A stretch of 7,032 bases of DNA from JANNWF01 sp041675805 (GTDB lineage Bacteria > Pseudomonadota > Gammaproteobacteria > Xanthomonadales > Xanthomonadaceae). The DNA is taken from assembly GCA_041675805.1 (NCBI GenBank), contig JBAYTD010000138.1:1-7032 (forward strand), in the 5' to 3' direction. The notes under the pieces are model-generated. The model was given only the letters and a program-made list of their open reading frames with translations, had not been told where the DNA came from and did no database searches. Below are positions 4,742-7,032 of the stretch, in pieces (the first letter of the stretch is position 1; each line of letters begins with the position of its first letter). The translations under genes and the position numbers were made by a program.

Positions 4742-6516
4742 CCGTCGGACTCCGGTACGGGACAGGCCGGCGAATCTAGCACAGCGTCGTCGATCACCTG
4801 TTGCAGGGCGAGGCGTTCTCGATCCGGGTAGGGCGGCACGTCGGCGTAGCCGCCGCCGCGCAGGCGCTCCTGCACGTCCAGCCACCAGCGCACGTCGAAG
4901 ATTTCCCCGTGCGCGGCGAGCAGCGCCTCGCGCTGGCCGTCGGTGAGGCCGAGAAAGCGCGGAAACTGTTCGGGAAACACGTCGTTGTCATCGACGTGGA
5001 ACCACGCCCCGTGGTGCATTTCCTCGTCGTCGTGGCGGGCGCTGGGCAGGGCGCGGAAGCGGCATTCGGTGACCAGGCACAGTTCGTCGTAGTCGTAGAA
5101 GATGGCGCGGCCGGTGCGCGAGATGCCGAAGTTCTTCAGCAACAGGTCGCCGGGAAAGATGTTGCTGCGCGCCAGATCCTTGATCGACTGGCCGTAGTCG
5201 AGCACGGCGCGGATCGCCTCGGCCTCGGCGACCTCCTTCACGTACAGGTTCAGCGGGCGCAGGCGGCGCTCGATGTAGCAATGGGTGACGACCAGATCGT
5301 CGCCATCCTCCATCACCGATTCGCGACAGCCCTGCAGCAGTTCCTCCAGCAGCAGCGGGTCGAACTGGCGCTTGGAAAAACGCAGGTGGCGGAACTCCTG
5401 CGCATCGACCAGCCGGCCGACGCGGTCGTGGTGGAACACCAGCCGGTACTTGGCCTGCACCTCGTCGCGGGCCATGTTTTTCGGAAACGCGAACTTGTCG
5501 CGGATCAGCTTGAACACCAGCGGATAGGAGGGCAGGGTGAACACCAGCATCACCATGCCGCGCTCGCCGTCGGCATGCACGAAGCGCTCGCCCGGGCGCG
5601 CGCCGAGGTGGCGGAAGAAGTGGCGGTAGCGCTCGGTCTTGCCCTGCTTGGCGCGGCCGAGGATGGTGTAGATCTCGTCCAGCGGCTTGGCCGGCAACAG
5701 GCTGCGCAGGAACACCACGGCGTCGCCCACGGTGGACAGGTCGGCGTGGAAATAGCTGCGCGTGTAGCCGAACAGCACCGCCAGACGCTCGCGCCGGGTC
5801 AGCACGGCGTCAGCGCGCAGGCCGCCCTCGGTGTTGACCAGGGCGATCACGCAGGGCGCGTAGCGATCCTCGCCGAACACCCGGCCGATCAGGTAGGCGC
5901 GGCGCTCGCGGTAGAACACGGTGTCGAGCAGTTCCATGCTTTTCACCGGGCTCTCACCCCAGTCGGCCAGTTGCGTGACCAGCGCCGCGGCGATGCGGGC
6001 GGCGCACTGGTCGGCATCCTCATACGGCACGGAGAACACGAAGTCGTCCAGCAAGCGCCGGCACAGCGCGCGCAGCGGCCCGGCCACCACGTAGGCATGG
6101 TGGCTGACCGGATGGGTGATGCGGTCGGTCGGCTCGATGTCCAGTGCGACGAACTCGATCTCGGCATCGACGCCGCGGGTCTTGTGGAAGCGCCGGCTCA
6201 GCGTGTTGAAGTAGGTCTTGTACAGCTCCTGGTCGATCAGCGGCGCGACCAGCCCGGCGTAGCCGTTGCGGATCGCGCACCACAGTTCGTGGTCGTGGGC
6301 GCGCTCGCCCAGCGTGCCGCGCAACTGGGTGGATGTTTCGGCGACGCAGCGGTCGTACAGTTCGATGCGCTCGACCGCGTCGGCGCGGGCACCGGCCCAG
6401 TCACGCTGCTCGAAACGCTTGCGCGCGCGCTGGGTGACGAGGGCGAAGCGCGCGTGGTAATCGGCGAAGCCGTCGCGCAGCAGCACCGCGCCGCGATGGG
6501 CGAGCGAATGGGTCAT
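4738..6516 (-). CDS. aceK: Isocitrate dehydrogenase kinase/phosphatase
   Basis: A bifunctional cytosolic enzyme that phosphorylates (inactivates) and dephosphorylates isocitrate dehydrogenase, setting the split between the TCA cycle and the glyoxylate bypass. It has 592 residues against 578 in E. coli. The N-terminal regulatory domain runs to about 310. The kinase-like domain has ADGERGMVML (315-324), Lys336 in FKLIRDKFA, Asp371 in DAQEF, IFPGDLLLKNFG with Asp457 and Asn462, and YDYDE with Asp475, Asp477 and Glu478. These positions equal the E. coli active-site numbering as I recall it, so the core is intact. ATG 6516 is preceded by AGGGAAG (6527-6521) at about 4-5 nt. It lies 16 bp after the YjdF-like gene and overlaps the lipoprotein gene by 4 bp. 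No aceA or aceB is visible, unlike the aceBAK operon of E. coli. The C-terminal tail (last ~20 residues, acidic) is an extension. Confidence 0.98.
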   Translation of the reverse strand: MTHSLAHRGAVLLRDGFADYHARFALVTQRARKRFEQRDWAGARADAVERIELYDRCVAETSTQLRGTLGERAHDHELWCAIRNGYAGLVAPLIDQELYKTYFNTLSRRFHKTRGVDAEIEFVALDIEPTDRITHPVSHHAYVVAGPLRALCRRLLDDFVFSVPYEDADQCAARIAAALVTQLADWGESPVKSMELLDTVFYRERRAYLIGRVFGEDRYAPCVIALVNTEGGLRADAVLTRRERLAVLFGYTRSYFHADLSTVGDAVVFLRSLLPAKPLDEIYTILGRAKQGKTERYRHFFRHLGARPGERFVHADGERGMVMLVFTLPSYPLVFKLIRDKFAFPKNMARDEVQAKYRLVFHHDRVGRLVDAQEFRHLRFSKRQFDPLLLEELLQGCRESVMEDGDDLVVTHCYIERRLRPLNLYVKEVAEAEAIRAVLDYGQSIKDLARSNIFPGDLLLKNFGISRTGRAIFYDYDELCLVTECRFRALPSARHDDEEMHHGAWFHVDDNDVFPEQFPRFLGLTDGQREALLAAHGEIFDVRWWLDVQERLRGGGYADVPPYPDRERLALQQVIDDAVLDSPACPVPESDG

Positions 6517-6532
6517 GGTTCTTCCCTGCGGG

Positions 6533-7032
6533 TCATCGTGGTGTGGTCAGGCCGAGTTGGCGGTCATGCAGGCGCGAAAGCGCGAGTTGCGCCGTCAGCG
6601 CGCCGACCAGGGCGCAGAACATGTCCCATTGCGTGTCCCAGACATCGCCCTGGGTGGCGAGGTAGGCGTCGGCGTCGCCGCCCATCAGCAGCGCCGCCCA
6701 CCATTCGATCAGTTCGAAGAAGGCGCTGAACGACAGGCAGGCGGCGCAGACCAGATAGAACAGCCACCCGCCGCGCCGCAGCGGGGTCAGCCGCAGCAGC
6801 AGCTCGCGGGCGAGGATGGCGGGGATGAAACCCTGCGCCAGATGGCCGATGCGGTCGTAGTTGTTGCGCGTCAGATCGAAGGTGTCGCGCAGCCAGTCGC
6901 CGAGCGGGGTCAGCGCGTAGGTGTATTTGGCACCGTAGATCAGGATCAGGCAGTGCAGGGCGATCAGCCAATACAGCAGCCGGGTCAGCGGAAAGCGCCG
7001 GCGCGTCGCCAGCAGCAGCGGAATCGCCGCCA
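6533..7032 (-). CDS. yjdF: YjdF/DUF2238-family inner-membrane protein (N-terminus outside window)
   Basis: The minus-strand frame is open from the right edge (first full codon 7030-7028) to TGA at 6535-6533, giving 165 visible residues without a start, so simple ORF lists miss it. It matches E. coli YjdF (about 209 residues, function unknown) as I recall it. Visible parts: a membrane segment at about 17-34 (LLYWLIALHCLILIYGA); NNYDRIGH (56-63); a second segment near 64-80; a third, WLFYLVCAACLSFSAFFELIEWW (89-111); TQGDVWDTQWDM (126-137); a last segment at about 138-152; and a short tail with SRLHDRQL. The charged and aromatic residues in and beside the membrane segments are the family's conserved features and suggest a ligand or metal site, which is inference. 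It is the first visible gene of the run YjdF-aceK-lipoprotein, with 16 bp to aceK. Confidence 0.92.
   Translation of the reverse strand, partial: AAIPLLLATRRRFPLTRLLYWLIALHCLILIYGAKYTYALTPLGDWLRDTFDLTRNNYDRIGHLAQGFIPAILARELLLRLTPLRRGGWLFYLVCAACLSFSAFFELIEWWAALLMGGDADAYLATQGDVWDTQWDMFCALVGALTAQLALSRLHDRQLGLTTPR

Noticed and set aside
4742..4885. Upstream extension of the methyltransferase frame (48 more codons)
   Set aside because: The extension lies wholly inside aceK, is Arg/Ala/Pro-rich, and would bury the lipoprotein signal peptide. The ATG at 4741 has its own GGAG and overlaps the aceK stop.
4801..6729. 642-codon open frame on the + strand opposite aceK
   Set aside because: It lies antisense to a certain aceK, and its composition (runs of Ala, Val, Gln, Gly, His) is what the complement of GC-biased codons gives. 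It has no recognisable domain.
6564..6971. 135-codon minus-strand frame at the right edge
   Set aside because: It is a shadow in another frame of the YjdF-like gene (7032-6533), whose own frame gives clear family motifs.

Overview
The window looks like ordinary chromosomal DNA from a GC-rich gammaproteobacterium, most likely of the Lysobacter/Xanthomonas group (Lysobacteraceae). The basis is a homodimeric-type AceE, AceK and YfcG proteins of gammaproteobacterial type, strong G/C bias at third codon positions, and an intergenic region full of palindromic repeats of the kind I recall from Lysobacter, Stenotrophomonas and Xanthomonas. The genus is inference only. I see no RNA gene, CRISPR array, insertion sequence, phage gene or defence system.

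Layout, left to right. (1) Positions 1-1598 (+) hold the C-terminal part of pyruvate dehydrogenase E1 (aceE), cut by the left edge and carrying an unusual in-frame insertion near 1041-1106. (2) Positions 1599-2233 contain no gene but are dense in repeats: a GGGATTGG-type microrepeat, a highly folded element with two strong hairpins, a REP-like palindrome headed by GTAG, a short direct repeat, and a 33-bp perfect inverted repeat. (3) Positions 2234-3028 (-) encode a classical short-chain dehydrogenase/reductase, convergent with aceE. (4) A 62-bp divergent spacer separates it from a YfcG-type (Nu-class) glutathione transferase at 3091-3771 (+). (5) A strong hairpin at 3804-3832 lies between the convergent ends of the transferase gene and the next gene. 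(6) Positions 3851-7032 (-) form an apparent operon, transcribed right to left: a YjdF/DUF2238 membrane protein (cut by the right edge and with no start codon in the window), then aceK 16 bp later, then a lipoprotein with a SAM-methyltransferase fold whose ATG overlaps the aceK stop in an ATGA.

How the genes work together. AceE commits pyruvate to acetyl-CoA, and AceK switches isocitrate dehydrogenase to divide carbon between the TCA cycle and the glyoxylate shunt. They are separate transcription units on opposite strands, and nothing here shows that they are co-regulated. The dehydrogenase and transferase are typical soluble accessory redox enzymes. The points most worth a second look are the AceE insertion, the layered repeat cluster at 1601-2155, and a methyltransferase that appears to be exported as a lipoprotein and is translationally coupled to aceK. 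I found no convincing new multi-gene system.
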